Shown here in pieces: positions 1 to 5,878 of a stretch of DNA of 20,863 nucleotides (position 1 is the first letter of the stretch; each line of letters starts with the position of its first letter). The stretch covers positions 1-20,863 of the forward strand of contig JBECKT010000092.1 of the NCBI GenBank assembly GCA_040235405.1, in the 5' to 3' direction. The position numbers and the translations under genes are program-made. The DNA is from PGZG01 sp040235405 (GTDB lineage Bacteria; Pseudomonadota; Gammaproteobacteria; Pseudomonadales; Alcanivoracaceae). A model generated the notes under the pieces. The model was not told the origin of the DNA. It did not search any database and saw nothing but the letters and a program-made list of their open reading frames with translations.

Positions 1-299
1 TCGAGGAAGTCATTGCCAGCCCGGACCCGCAGCGGCTGGAACAGGAAATCGTTATCCTTGCCCAGAAGATGGATGTCGCCGAGGAGCTCGACCGGCTGAT
101 TGCCCACGTCGGTGAAGTACGCCGCTCCCTCAAAGACGGCGGCCAGATCGGTCGCCGACTCGACTTCCTGATGCAGGAGCTGAACCGCGAAGCCAATACG
201 CTGGGCTCCAAATCCGTTGATACCGAAACCACCCAGGCCGCCGTCGAACTCAAAGTGCTGATCGAGCAGATGCGTGAGCAGGTCCAGAACATCGAATAG
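1..299 (+). CDS. yicC: YicC family endoribonuclease, 3' end (partial)
   Basis: The window opens inside this gene. The reading frame (codons from position 3) gives about 98 C-terminal residues ending ...QVQNIE before TAG at 297-299. The segment containing GGQIGRRLDFLMQELNREAN and the downstream NTLGSKS stretch is the conserved C-terminal part (DUF1732) of the YicC/YloC family. E. coli YicC is described as an endoribonuclease linked to small-RNA turnover, and the C-terminal domain carries acidic residues thought to bind metal. yicC next to gmk is a common bacterial order. Here about 1 kb of accessory DNA separates the two, so they are unlikely to share a transcript in the usual way. The 5' end is outside the window, so start and promoter cannot be judged. 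Family assignment is secure. Confidence 0.93.
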   Translation, partial: EEVIASPDPQRLEQEIVILAQKMDVAEELDRLIAHVGEVRRSLKDGGQIGRRLDFLMQELNREANTLGSKSVDTETTQAAVELKVLIEQMREQVQNIE

Positions 300-311
300 A
301 ATCCACGGCCT

Positions 312-517
312 TCTGCGAAGATACGTATACATCTGTCGCAGGAGCCCGCCGTACCGGCCGCACCAAGGCCTTTTATGTTCGTCAGGCGCTGGAACAGCAG
401 CTGGAAGACCTGGAAGACTACTACGACGCTGTGCAGGCCTCCCGACGCGTCCGGGAAGGTAAGGAAAAAACCTATACGCTGGATGAAGTGGTGAAGAATC
501 TTGGTCTGGACGATTGA
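312..517 (+). pseudogene. decayed RelB/DinJ-type antitoxin gene
   Basis: From 353 to the TGA at 515-517 one frame encodes TGRTKAFYVRQALEQQ, then LEDLEDYYDA and a tail ending VVKNLGLDD. This is the typical ribbon-helix-helix C-terminal half and tail of RelB-family antitoxins. That frame is open from 278 but has no ATG, GTG or TTG upstream of the conserved part. In another frame, 312-344 reads SAKIRIHLSQE, which resembles the N-terminal beta strand of such antitoxins. Joining the two pieces would need roughly 25 missing bases, a frame-changing deletion. No start codon precedes the N-terminal piece, and the yicC stop lies only 12 bases upstream. I infer a dead antitoxin whose 5' end was lost when DNA was joined after yicC. 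No partner RelE toxin is visible. The C-terminal homology is clear; the N-terminal remnant is an inference. Confidence 0.7.
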
Positions 518-572
518 GCTGACCGGTTAGGTGAGCTGACTCCACCCACCCCACCGGCGGAGGTCAGTCGGC

Positions 573-601
573 TTGGGACCAGCGGGCGGAGCGACTATAC
601 T
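573..601 (+). promoter_or_regulatory. sigma70-type promoter of brnTA
   Basis: TTGGGA (573-578, 4 of 6 to the -35 consensus) and TATACT (596-601, 5 of 6 to the -10) are separated by exactly 17 bases. Transcription would start near 608, about 23 bases before the brnT ATG. An imperfect hairpin (CTGACTCC near 535 against GGAGGTCAG near 560) lies just upstream and could contribute to autoregulation, as BrnA usually represses its own promoter. Predicted by eye only. Confidence 0.55.
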
Positions 602-630
602 GCGGGGAATGGGCAGCCTCAGAGCCAACC

Positions 631-921
631 ATGCAGCTACATTTCGAATGGGATCCCGGCAAGGCCCAGAGCAACCTCAAGAAGCACAACGTCAGTTTTG
701 CGGAGGCTGCCTTGGTATTCCGGGATCCGCTGGCGCTGAGCATCCACGACGAAGCGCATCGTGAACACGAAGAGCGCTGGATTACAATGGGCGAGGTGAA
801 CGACAGGCGTTTAGTAGTAGTGGCACATACGTGGAGAGAGGCGGATGATGACGTTATCCATGTGCGTATAATTTCGGCCAGGACAGCCACCGCCCATGAG
901 GCCAAACAGTACAGGGGTTAA
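631..921 (+). CDS. brnT: BrnT family toxin (ribonuclease)
   Basis: A 96-residue protein matching the BrnT toxin family. It has the N-terminal FEWDPGKAQSNLKKHNVSF signature (residues 5-23), then AALVFRDPLALS, a central HEERWITMGEV strand and the C-terminal IISARTATAHEAKQY segment. BrnT proteins have a RelE-like fold and cleave RNA, arresting growth when not bound by BrnA. The length is normal for the family and no key segment is missing, so the toxin looks intact. The ATG at 631 is chosen because the family signature begins within five residues. No strong Shine-Dalgarno is visible (a GGGGAATGGG stretch lies about 18 bases upstream), so translation may be weak. A well-spaced promoter sits at 573-601, and the gene ends two bases before the antitoxin start, as expected for the toxin-first brnT-brnA order. 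Confidence 0.88.
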   Translation: MQLHFEWDPGKAQSNLKKHNVSFAEAALVFRDPLALSIHDEAHREHEERWITMGEVNDRRLVVVAHTWREADDDVIHVRIISARTATAHEAKQYRG

Positions 922-923
922 GC

Positions 924-1124
924 ATGCAGAATGAATACGACTTCACTCAGGCGACGCGTGGCAAGTTCTACCGCGAAGATGCCGAGCTTCATCTGCCGGT
1001 GTACCTGGATGCCGAGGTTCAGGCCACGCTGATGTGTCTAGCCAAAGCCAGAGGCATTGAACTCTCTGTGCTGGTTAACGACCTCCTTAAGAAAGATATC
1101 GAACTAATCCAAATGGTAAGTTGA
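924..1124 (+). CDS. short BrnA/CopG-like antitoxin paired with BrnT
   Basis: A 66-residue protein starting ATG two bases after the brnT stop, so the genes are very likely co-transcribed and possibly coupled. It begins with an EYDFTQATRGKFYREDAEL segment. This recalls the conserved N-terminal motif of small proteins found beside BrnT- and HigB-type toxins. The rest (LPVYLDAEVQATLMCLAKARGIELSVLVNDLLKKDIELIQ) has the strand-helix-helix pattern of a ribbon-helix-helix DNA-binding dimer. Classical BrnA proteins are longer (about 80-100 residues) with a different N-terminus, so this may be a divergent or shortened antitoxin type. Role by context: it neutralises BrnT and represses the promoter upstream. 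The antitoxin role is likely; the exact subfamily is uncertain, so no symbol is given. Confidence 0.72.
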   Translation: MQNEYDFTQATRGKFYREDAELHLPVYLDAEVQATLMCLAKARGIELSVLVNDLLKKDIELIQMVS

Positions 1125-1201
1125 CGCGCCTCATCCGTATGATACCCGGCTTACCCCCGACCCTAGCCGGTCCAGGGCCGCCGGGGTGTTGTCTCAGCGC
1201 G

Positions 1202-1237
1202 GTGCCGCCCATGAAGTCCAGTTCATCGGCACATTTT
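1202..1237 (+). terminator. possible terminator after brnTA
   Basis: GTGCCG-CCC-ATGAA, a GTCCAG loop, then TTCAT-CGGCAC gives a hairpin of 5 + 6 base pairs with a three-base bulge, followed by ATTTTAATTA. It lies between the antitoxin and gmk. The bulge and short T-run make it weaker than the terminator after rpoZ. The rest of the 1125-1289 gap holds only a GC-rich stretch with short complementary segments (about 1145-1185). Confidence 0.4.
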
Positions 1238-1289
1238 AATTAGTCATCAAAAAGCACCGAATGAGCAGCACCAGAGCATCGAGTAACCC

Positions 1290-1928
1290 ATGACCATCAT
1301 CAAAGGCACCCTGTTTATCGTTTCGGCCCCCTCCGGCGCCGGCAAGACCAGCCTGCTGGCCAAACTGCTGGAGCAGACCGAGACCCTGTGTCTGTCGATT
1401 TCCCACACCACCCGGCCGATTCGCCCGGGCGAGGTGGACGGGGTCGACTATCACTTTACCGACCGTACCCGCTTCGTGCGCATGGTCGAGCAGGGCCGCT
1501 TTCTCGAACATGCCGAGGTTTTCGGCAATTTCTATGGCACCTCGGCGGACTGGGTCACCACCACCCTGCGCAGCGGCAAGGACGTGATCCTCGAGATCGA
1601 CTGGCAGGGCGCCCAGCAGATCCGCCGGCTGGTGCCGGAAACCATCAGCATCTTTATCCTGCCGCCGTCCCTGCCGATGCTGGCCGAACGCCTGCGCGGC
1701 CGCGGCCAGGATGGCGAAGACGTGATCGCCCGCCGGCTGGCCGGCGCCCGCGACGAGATCAGCCATTACGGCGAGTATGACTATCTGGTGGTCAACGATG
1801 ACTTCGACCGGGCGCTGGCCGATATGGCAGCAATCTTCCGTGCCGAACGCCAGCGTACCAGGCGGCAGATGACCGGCTGCGTTGACCTGCTCAGTGACCT
1901 GTTGTCCGGGGATGCCCCGGCGCAGTAG
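1290..1928 (+). CDS. gmk: guanylate kinase
   Basis: A 212-residue cytosolic enzyme that phosphorylates GMP/dGMP to GDP/dGDP with ATP and feeds the GTP pool from which (p)ppGpp is made. The P-loop APSGAGKT is at residues 13-20, directly after the short N-terminal strand. The SISHTTRPIRPGEVDGVDYHF segment of the GMP-binding region (residues about 37-57) and YDYLVVNDDFDRAL near residues 164-177 are hallmark Gmk sequences. The length is normal (about 205-215). The ATG at 1290 places the P-loop at its usual distance from the N-terminus. It is followed after 27 bases by rpoZ, the common gmk-rpoZ pair, and both end at the terminator at 2228-2252. A promoter could not be pinned down in the upstream gap. 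Confidence 0.97.
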   Translation: MTIIKGTLFIVSAPSGAGKTSLLAKLLEQTETLCLSISHTTRPIRPGEVDGVDYHFTDRTRFVRMVEQGRFLEHAEVFGNFYGTSADWVTTTLRSGKDVILEIDWQGAQQIRRLVPETISIFILPPSLPMLAERLRGRGQDGEDVIARRLAGARDEISHYGEYDYLVVNDDFDRALADMAAIFRAERQRTRRQMTGCVDLLSDLLSGDAPAQ

Positions 1929-1955
1929 AATCGCCGTCCGCTAAAGAGGTGACCT

Positions 1956-2219
1956 ATGGCTCGTGTAACCGTTGAAGACTGCCTGGAAAACATGGAAAAC
2001 CGCTTCGAGCTGGTTCTGGTAGCGGCTCGCCGCGCCCGTCAGCTGCAGACCGGCGGCAAGGAACCCCGTGTGGCCTGGGAGAATGACAAGCCAAGCGTGG
2101 TGGCCCTGCGTGAGATCGCCGAGGGTCTGGTGACCCCTAATTCGATGGACAGCGAGGCAGAAACCCGCCGCGATGCCATTGACGAGCTCGCCCTGCTGAC
2201 CGAGTCGTTCAGCAACTGA
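1956..2219 (+). CDS. rpoZ: RNA polymerase omega subunit
   Basis: An 87-residue protein starting MARVTVEDCLENMENRFELV, the highly conserved N-terminus of the omega subunit, followed by AARRARQLQTGGKEP and the NDKPSVVALREIAEG helix. Omega folds around the beta-prime C-terminus, helps assemble core RNA polymerase, and in E. coli contributes to one of the ppGpp binding sites. AGAGGTG about 6 bases before the ATG is a good ribosome binding site. It sits 27 bases after gmk and is the last gene before a strong intrinsic terminator. spoT, encoding the ppGpp hydrolase/synthetase, follows, so the usual gmk-rpoZ-spoT order is kept. Confidence 0.97.
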   Translation: MARVTVEDCLENMENRFELVLVAARRARQLQTGGKEPRVAWENDKPSVVALREIAEGLVTPNSMDSEAETRRDAIDELALLTESFSN

Positions 2220-2227
2220 GGATTCGG

Positions 2228-2252
2228 AGGGATTGTAAAATCCCTTTTTTTT
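2228..2252 (+). terminator. intrinsic terminator of gmk-rpoZ
   Basis: AGGGATT (2228-2234), loop GTAA, AATCCCT (2239-2245), ending in a run of eight T (2245-2252). The 7-bp perfect stem with immediate T-run 9 bases after the rpoZ stop is a textbook rho-independent terminator. It should uncouple spoT from gmk-rpoZ. Confidence 0.9.
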
Positions 2253-2261
2253 CAATGAGTC

Positions 2262-2339
2262 ATGACGCTTTCTTGAGAAAGCGTCATAGACAAACCGGCA
2301 CGCCGGTCCTAAGCTCCCTAGGGTTGACACACAAACCCT
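2262..2339 (+). other. three tandem hairpins in the spoT leader
   Basis: Three further inverted repeats fill the gap between the rpoZ terminator and spoT. (1) ATGACGCTTTC / GAAAGCGTCAT, a perfect 11-bp stem with a 4-base loop (2262-2287). (2) ACCGGC-AC-GCCGGT (2294-2307). (3) AGGGTT / AACCCT with an 8-base loop (2320-2339), ending just before the spoT ribosome binding site. None has a T-run. A perfect TTGACA lies at 2324-2329 inside the third hairpin, but no convincing -10 follows at a usable distance. Confidence 0.6.
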
Positions 2340-2350
2340 GAAGGCGCGGC

Positions 2351-4459
2351 TTGGCCACCATTCACAATCTCGTTAAACGGCTGAAAAGTTATCTGGACGA
2401 CGATCAGATCGCCCGGGTTGTGCGTGCCTACGAGTTTGCCGAGCGCGCCCATGAGGGCCAGTACCGGCGCAGCGGCGACCCGTACATCAGCCATCCCCTG
2501 GCGGTCGCCAATATCCTGATCGACATGCACATGGATCACGAGAGTCTGATGGCGGCAATGCTGCATGACGTACTTGAGGACTGTGGCATTGGCAAAGAAC
2601 AGCTTGCTGCCCAATTCAGCCCGGAAGTGGCCGAACTGGTTGACGGCGTATCGAAAATCGCCCAGATCAAATTCGAATCGAAGGCCGAGCAACAGGCAGA
2701 AAACCTGCGCAAGATGATGCTCGCCATGACCCGCGATATCCGGGTGATTCTGGTGAAGCTGGCCGACCGCCTGCACAATATGCGCACCTTGCATGTGATG
2801 CCGCCGGAAAAGCGCAAACGCATCGCCCTTGAAACCATGGAAATCTACGCACCGATTGCCAACCGTCTCGGCATGTACAACATGCGCGTCGAGTACGAAG
2901 ACCTTGGCTTCAATGCCATCTACCCGATGCGCGCCAGACTGATTGCCAAGGCGGTGAAATCGGCACGCGGCCATCGCAAGGAAATTCTCTCAACTCTGAA
3001 AGCCAGCATTGAACACTGCCTCGAACAGGAAGGCATCGAAGCACGGGTGATCGGCCGCGAGAAGCACCTGTACAGCATCTACATGAAAATGAAAGAACAG
3101 CAAAAAAGTTTTGCTGACATCATGGACGTGTACGGATTCCGGATCATCGTCGACCGCGTTGACACCTGTTATCGAGTGCTTGGCGCAACGCACAATTATT
3201 TCACTCCGATTCCCGGCCGTTTCAAGGATTACATTGCCATTCCGAAAGCAAACGGCTACCAGTCGCTGCACACCACACTGAAAGCGCGTTCAGGCTTGCC
3301 ACTGGAGATCCAGATCCGCACCGAGGAAATGGAGGCAATGGCCAACAACGGCATTGCGGCGCACTGGCTTTACAAGGTTGATGAAACCGAACCCGGCAGC
3401 CCGACCCAGAGCCGGGCGCAGTCGTGGATGGGGCGCCTGCTGGAAATGCAGCAAAAAGCCGGCGACTCAATCGAATTTATCGAGAACGTCAAAGTCGACC
3501 TGTTCCCGGACGAAGTCTATATCTTTACCCCCAAGGGCCAGATCAAGGAGTTGCCGGCCGGCGCCACGCCGGTGGATTTTGCCTACGCGGTACATTCAAA
3601 AATCGGCAATACCTGTGTCGCTGCGCGCATCGACGGCCAGCTGGCCGCGCTGTCAACGAAACTGGAATCCGGGCAAACCGTGCGCATCATTACTGCGCCG
3701 AATGCTACTCCGAATCCCGCCTGGCTCAATTTTGTCGTCACTGCCAAGGCGCGCTCAAACATCCGCCATTTCCTGAAAAGCCAGCGCCGGGAAGAATCCC
3801 TCGAGCTGGGCGAGCGACTGCTGGAAAAGGCCTTGTCTGCCTATGGCCGCACCATGAATGAATTACCCATTGAGCGGGTGGTGGCAGAATTGGCGGCCAA
3901 CGGTTATCCGTCACTGGATGCCCTGCTCGAAGAAATCGGTATGGGCAATCGGCTGGCGCCACTGGTAGCAAGAAAACTGATGGGCGAACACGAAGAAGTG
4001 ATGCCCGGGGAAGAACGTAAACCGATAGCGATTCGCGGCACCGAAGGCTTGCTGGTGAGCTATGCAAAATGTTGCCACCCACTACCCGGCGATCACGTTC
4101 TCGGCCACCTCAGCGCCGGCCGAGGCATCGTGGTACATCGAGATACCTGCAAGAACGTGCTGGCAGAGCTGCGCAACAATCCGGAAAAATGCATTGCGCT
4201 GGGCTGGGAACAGGGCGTTGATCACGAGTTCAGCGCTGCCCTGCGCATCGAGCTGATCAACAAAAAAGGGGTACTGGCGACCCTTGCCACCCATCTTGCC
4301 GAGCTCGGCTCGAATATCGAGACCATCAGTATGGCCGAGAAAGATGCCACGCTCACCGTGATTAATGTCACGGTCATGGTCCATAATCGGGTACATCTTG
4401 CCCGGATCATCAAAAAGCTGCGAAACCTGTCCAATGTGATCCGGATTCAGCGGCTCTGA
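2351..4459 (+). CDS. spoT: bifunctional (p)ppGpp synthetase/hydrolase SpoT
   Basis: A 702-residue enzyme controlling the stringent-response alarmone (p)ppGpp. The N-terminal HD hydrolase domain carries H48 and the H72-D73 pair in MLHDVLED. The synthetase domain follows (about 180-350) with RFKD at residues 290-293, the RXKD form typical of bifunctional Rel/SpoT rather than the EXDD of RelA. A TGS domain starts near residue 380 (DEVYIFTPKGQIKELPAGAT) and a C-terminal ACT domain lies at about 627-702. Both catalytic regions look intact. The start is TTG at 2351: the protein aligns with Pseudomonas SpoT from this residue, and GAAGG lies 7 bases upstream; no ATG fits. The rare start and structured leader suggest low or regulated translation. 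ridA follows after 32 bases. Length is normal for the family. Confidence 0.96.
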   Translation: MATIHNLVKRLKSYLDDDQIARVVRAYEFAERAHEGQYRRSGDPYISHPLAVANILIDMHMDHESLMAAMLHDVLEDCGIGKEQLAAQFSPEVAELVDGVSKIAQIKFESKAEQQAENLRKMMLAMTRDIRVILVKLADRLHNMRTLHVMPPEKRKRIALETMEIYAPIANRLGMYNMRVEYEDLGFNAIYPMRARLIAKAVKSARGHRKEILSTLKASIEHCLEQEGIEARVIGREKHLYSIYMKMKEQQKSFADIMDVYGFRIIVDRVDTCYRVLGATHNYFTPIPGRFKDYIAIPKANGYQSLHTTLKARSGLPLEIQIRTEEMEAMANNGIAAHWLYKVDETEPGSPTQSRAQSWMGRLLEMQQKAGDSIEFIENVKVDLFPDEVYIFTPKGQIKELPAGATPVDFAYAVHSKIGNTCVAARIDGQLAALSTKLESGQTVRIITAPNATPNPAWLNFVVTAKARSNIRHFLKSQRREESLELGERLLEKALSAYGRTMNELPIERVVAELAANGYPSLDALLEEIGMGNRLAPLVARKLMGEHEEVMPGEERKPIAIRGTEGLLVSYAKCCHPLPGDHVLGHLSAGRGIVVHRDTCKNVLAELRNNPEKCIALGWEQGVDHEFSAALRIELINKKGVLATLATHLAELGSNIETISMAEKDATLTVINVTVMVHNRVHLARIIKKLRNLSNVIRIQRL

Positions 4460-4491
4460 CTAATCCTGTTTATCTGTGGGGGACCCAGGCA

Positions 4492-4878
4492 ATGCCTAAC
4501 CGTTCGATTATCTCCACCGAGAAGGCCCCGAAGGCTATCGGCACTTACTCCCAGGCAGTCAAGGTAGGCGACACTGTCTACCTGAGCGGCCAGATCCCGC
4601 TTGACCCGAAGTCCATGAGGCTCGCCACCGGCGATATGGAAGCGCAGATTGTCCAGGTGTTCGAGAATCTGAAAGCAGTGTGTGAAGCCGCCGGCGGCAG
4701 CCTGCAGCAGATCGTCAAGCTGAATATCTTCCTGATTGATCTCAAGCACTTTGCTCTGGTCAACGAGGTCATGGCGCGCTATTTCCAGCAACCCTATCCG
4801 GCCCGCGCTGCAGTCGCGGTGGCGGCACTGCCGAAGGATGCGCAGGTGGAAATGGACGGCATCATGGTGATTGAGTAA
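4492..4878 (+). CDS. ridA: RidA family reactive intermediate/imine deaminase
   Basis: A 128-residue protein of the RidA (YjgF/YER057c/UK114) family, which hydrolyses reactive enamines/imines such as 2-aminoacrylate released by PLP enzymes and so protects those enzymes. The catalytic arginine is R105 in PYPARAAVAV, the same number as in characterised RidA proteins, and E120 in the QVEMDGI strand completes the site. SGQIPLD (32-38) and the GTYSQAV segment (17-23) are also conserved. The family acts as a trimer in the cytosol. GGGGGACC about 8 bases before the ATG is a good ribosome binding site. It lies 32 bases after spoT, matching the spoT-ridA order of Pseudomonas, and is probably co-transcribed with it. 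Confidence 0.95.
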   Translation: MPNRSIISTEKAPKAIGTYSQAVKVGDTVYLSGQIPLDPKSMRLATGDMEAQIVQVFENLKAVCEAAGGSLQQIVKLNIFLIDLKHFALVNEVMARYFQQPYPARAAVAVAALPKDAQVEMDGIMVIE

Positions 4879-4927
4879 CGCCTTTGTTGATACAGCGATG
4901 CTGAAAAGGTCCTGGCCTGACTAGCCC

Positions 4928-4954
4928 GCAGGAGGGCCGATCGGCCGCTCCTGC
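4928..4954. repeat. single REP palindrome (collapsed copy)
   Basis: GCAGGAG, then GGCCGATCGGCC, then GCTCCTGC: a near-perfect 27-base palindrome lacking one C on the left side. It shares the GGAGCGG...CGATCG...CCGCTCC core with the two-armed element at 9262-9325. It sits in the convergent gap between ridA and the minus-strand epimerase gene, a usual place for REP elements, and may also serve as a transcription stop or RNA-stabilising hairpin. Confidence 0.7.
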
Positions 4955-4982
4955 AACAAATATGGCAGCTTTCCCGGGATTC

Positions 4983-5807
4983 CTAGCGGTTCAGCATTGC
5001 CGCGTAGCCCTGGCGATAGTCCGGATAAACCAGACGATACCGCCCTTCGGAAATAAACTGGCTACGAATGCGCTTGCCCGGCGCGATGTCCGGCTCGAAC
5101 AGCTGCAGCGGTTCGCCGGTTTGTGCACTGAGCCAGTTCAACACACTGACATTCAGCGCCGGCTCGGCATCGGTTCCCACCACCACCGGTAACTGCATGT
5201 CTCCGTTCAGCCAGCCCTCGCCGACACGCTGCAGGATACCGACACAGTCGAGACTGTGAATTCGATTACTCCACTGCGGCGCTGGCGGCGCAGCGCCGTC
5301 ACGAATATTTTCCACCTGCTTTAGCAACCGCTCCCGACCCGGACCATAGATGCCGGAGAACCGCACCGCTGTCGTCAGCGTGCGCAGGGAAATTTCCTGT
5401 TCAGCCGCCAGCAGAATGCGCCCATTAAAGGCATCCGGCCTCGGTTCGGCATGCTCATCCGGCTCACCACCCTGGTCACCGTAGACCGCCGTGCTGGAAA
5501 CAAAGACGACCGGCGGCAAAGGCTGCTGCCGCGCCAGTGCATCCAGCAGCCGCGCTGGCGCACGCAAATAGGCATCACGATATCCCTCGTCATCACGACT
5601 GCCCGGCGTCATGATGATGTAGAGCAGGTCGATCTGGTCGGGCGGTAACTGCAGCGGATCTGACAACAAATCCTGAGGGTACAGGTCGACACCAGCCGGA
5701 CCGTCCTGACCACGGCGAATACCGCTGACCCGGTGGCCAACCGCCAGCCAGCCCTGAGCCAGAGACCGCCCCAGATCACCCAAACCGGCGACAAGAATAT
5801 GCGCCAA
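4983..5807 (-). CDS. NAD(P)-binding SDR/epimerase family protein (YeeZ/WcaG-like)
   Basis: A 274-residue protein with an N-terminal Rossmann nucleotide-binding motif GLGDLG (residues 8-13). FVSSTAVYGDQGGEPDE follows near the middle, the SS/T...Y region of extended SDR proteins. The usual YxxxK lysine position is not obvious: the following helix reads NGRILLAAEQE, as in YeeZ-type proteins. The family includes sugar epimerases, but the substrate here is unknown. The start is TTG at 5807, with GGGAG about 8 bases before it and the Rossmann strand beginning at once; no ATG is available upstream. It is divergent from oxyR with only 71 bases between the starts, and an OxyR-box-like site lies there, so OxyR control is possible. 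A REP palindrome lies past its 3' end. Confidence 0.82.
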   Translation of the reverse strand: MAHILVAGLGDLGRSLAQGWLAVGHRVSGIRRGQDGPAGVDLYPQDLLSDPLQLPPDQIDLLYIIMTPGSRDDEGYRDAYLRAPARLLDALARQQPLPPVVFVSSTAVYGDQGGEPDEHAEPRPDAFNGRILLAAEQEISLRTLTTAVRFSGIYGPGRERLLKQVENIRDGAAPPAPQWSNRIHSLDCVGILQRVGEGWLNGDMQLPVVVGTDAEPALNVSVLNWLSAQTGEPLQLFEPDIAPGKRIRSQFISEGRYRLVYPDYRQGYAAMLNR

Positions 5808-5847
5808 AATCTTCTCCCGTCAGCGACCGAACTTGCTACACTGCGCC

Positions 5848-5862
5848 ATAGTTAATCTCTAT
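5848..5862 (+). promoter_or_regulatory. OxyR-box-like operator between oxyR and the epimerase gene
   Basis: ATAG-TTAATCT-CTAT: the arms ATAG (5848-5851) and CTAT (5859-5862) are separated by exactly 7 bases, the ATAG-N7-CTAT half-operator described for OxyR. It also contains the T-N11-A pattern of LysR-type regulators. It is 17 bases before the oxyR ATG and 41 bases before the divergent TTG start, a position suited to oxyR autorepression and possibly control of the neighbour. Confidence 0.65.
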
Positions 5863-5878
5863 CAAACCAAGGCCGATC

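Noticed and set aside
1121..1143. TTGACG and TATGAT as a promoter for gmk
   Set aside because: Both boxes look good alone, but the spacer is only 11 bases, too short for sigma70, and TATGAT has no usable -35 at 16-18 bases.
1145..1185. GC-rich stretch with CCCGGC/GCCGGG and CCCT/AGGG complementarity between brnA homologue and gmk
   Set aside because: The stems are short and interrupted, with no T-run and no match to the REP elements; likely chance in GC-rich DNA.
2324..2352. TTGACA as the -35 of a spoT promoter
   Set aside because: No -10-like sequence occurs at 15-19 bases, and the spacing would place the transcription start inside the coding region.
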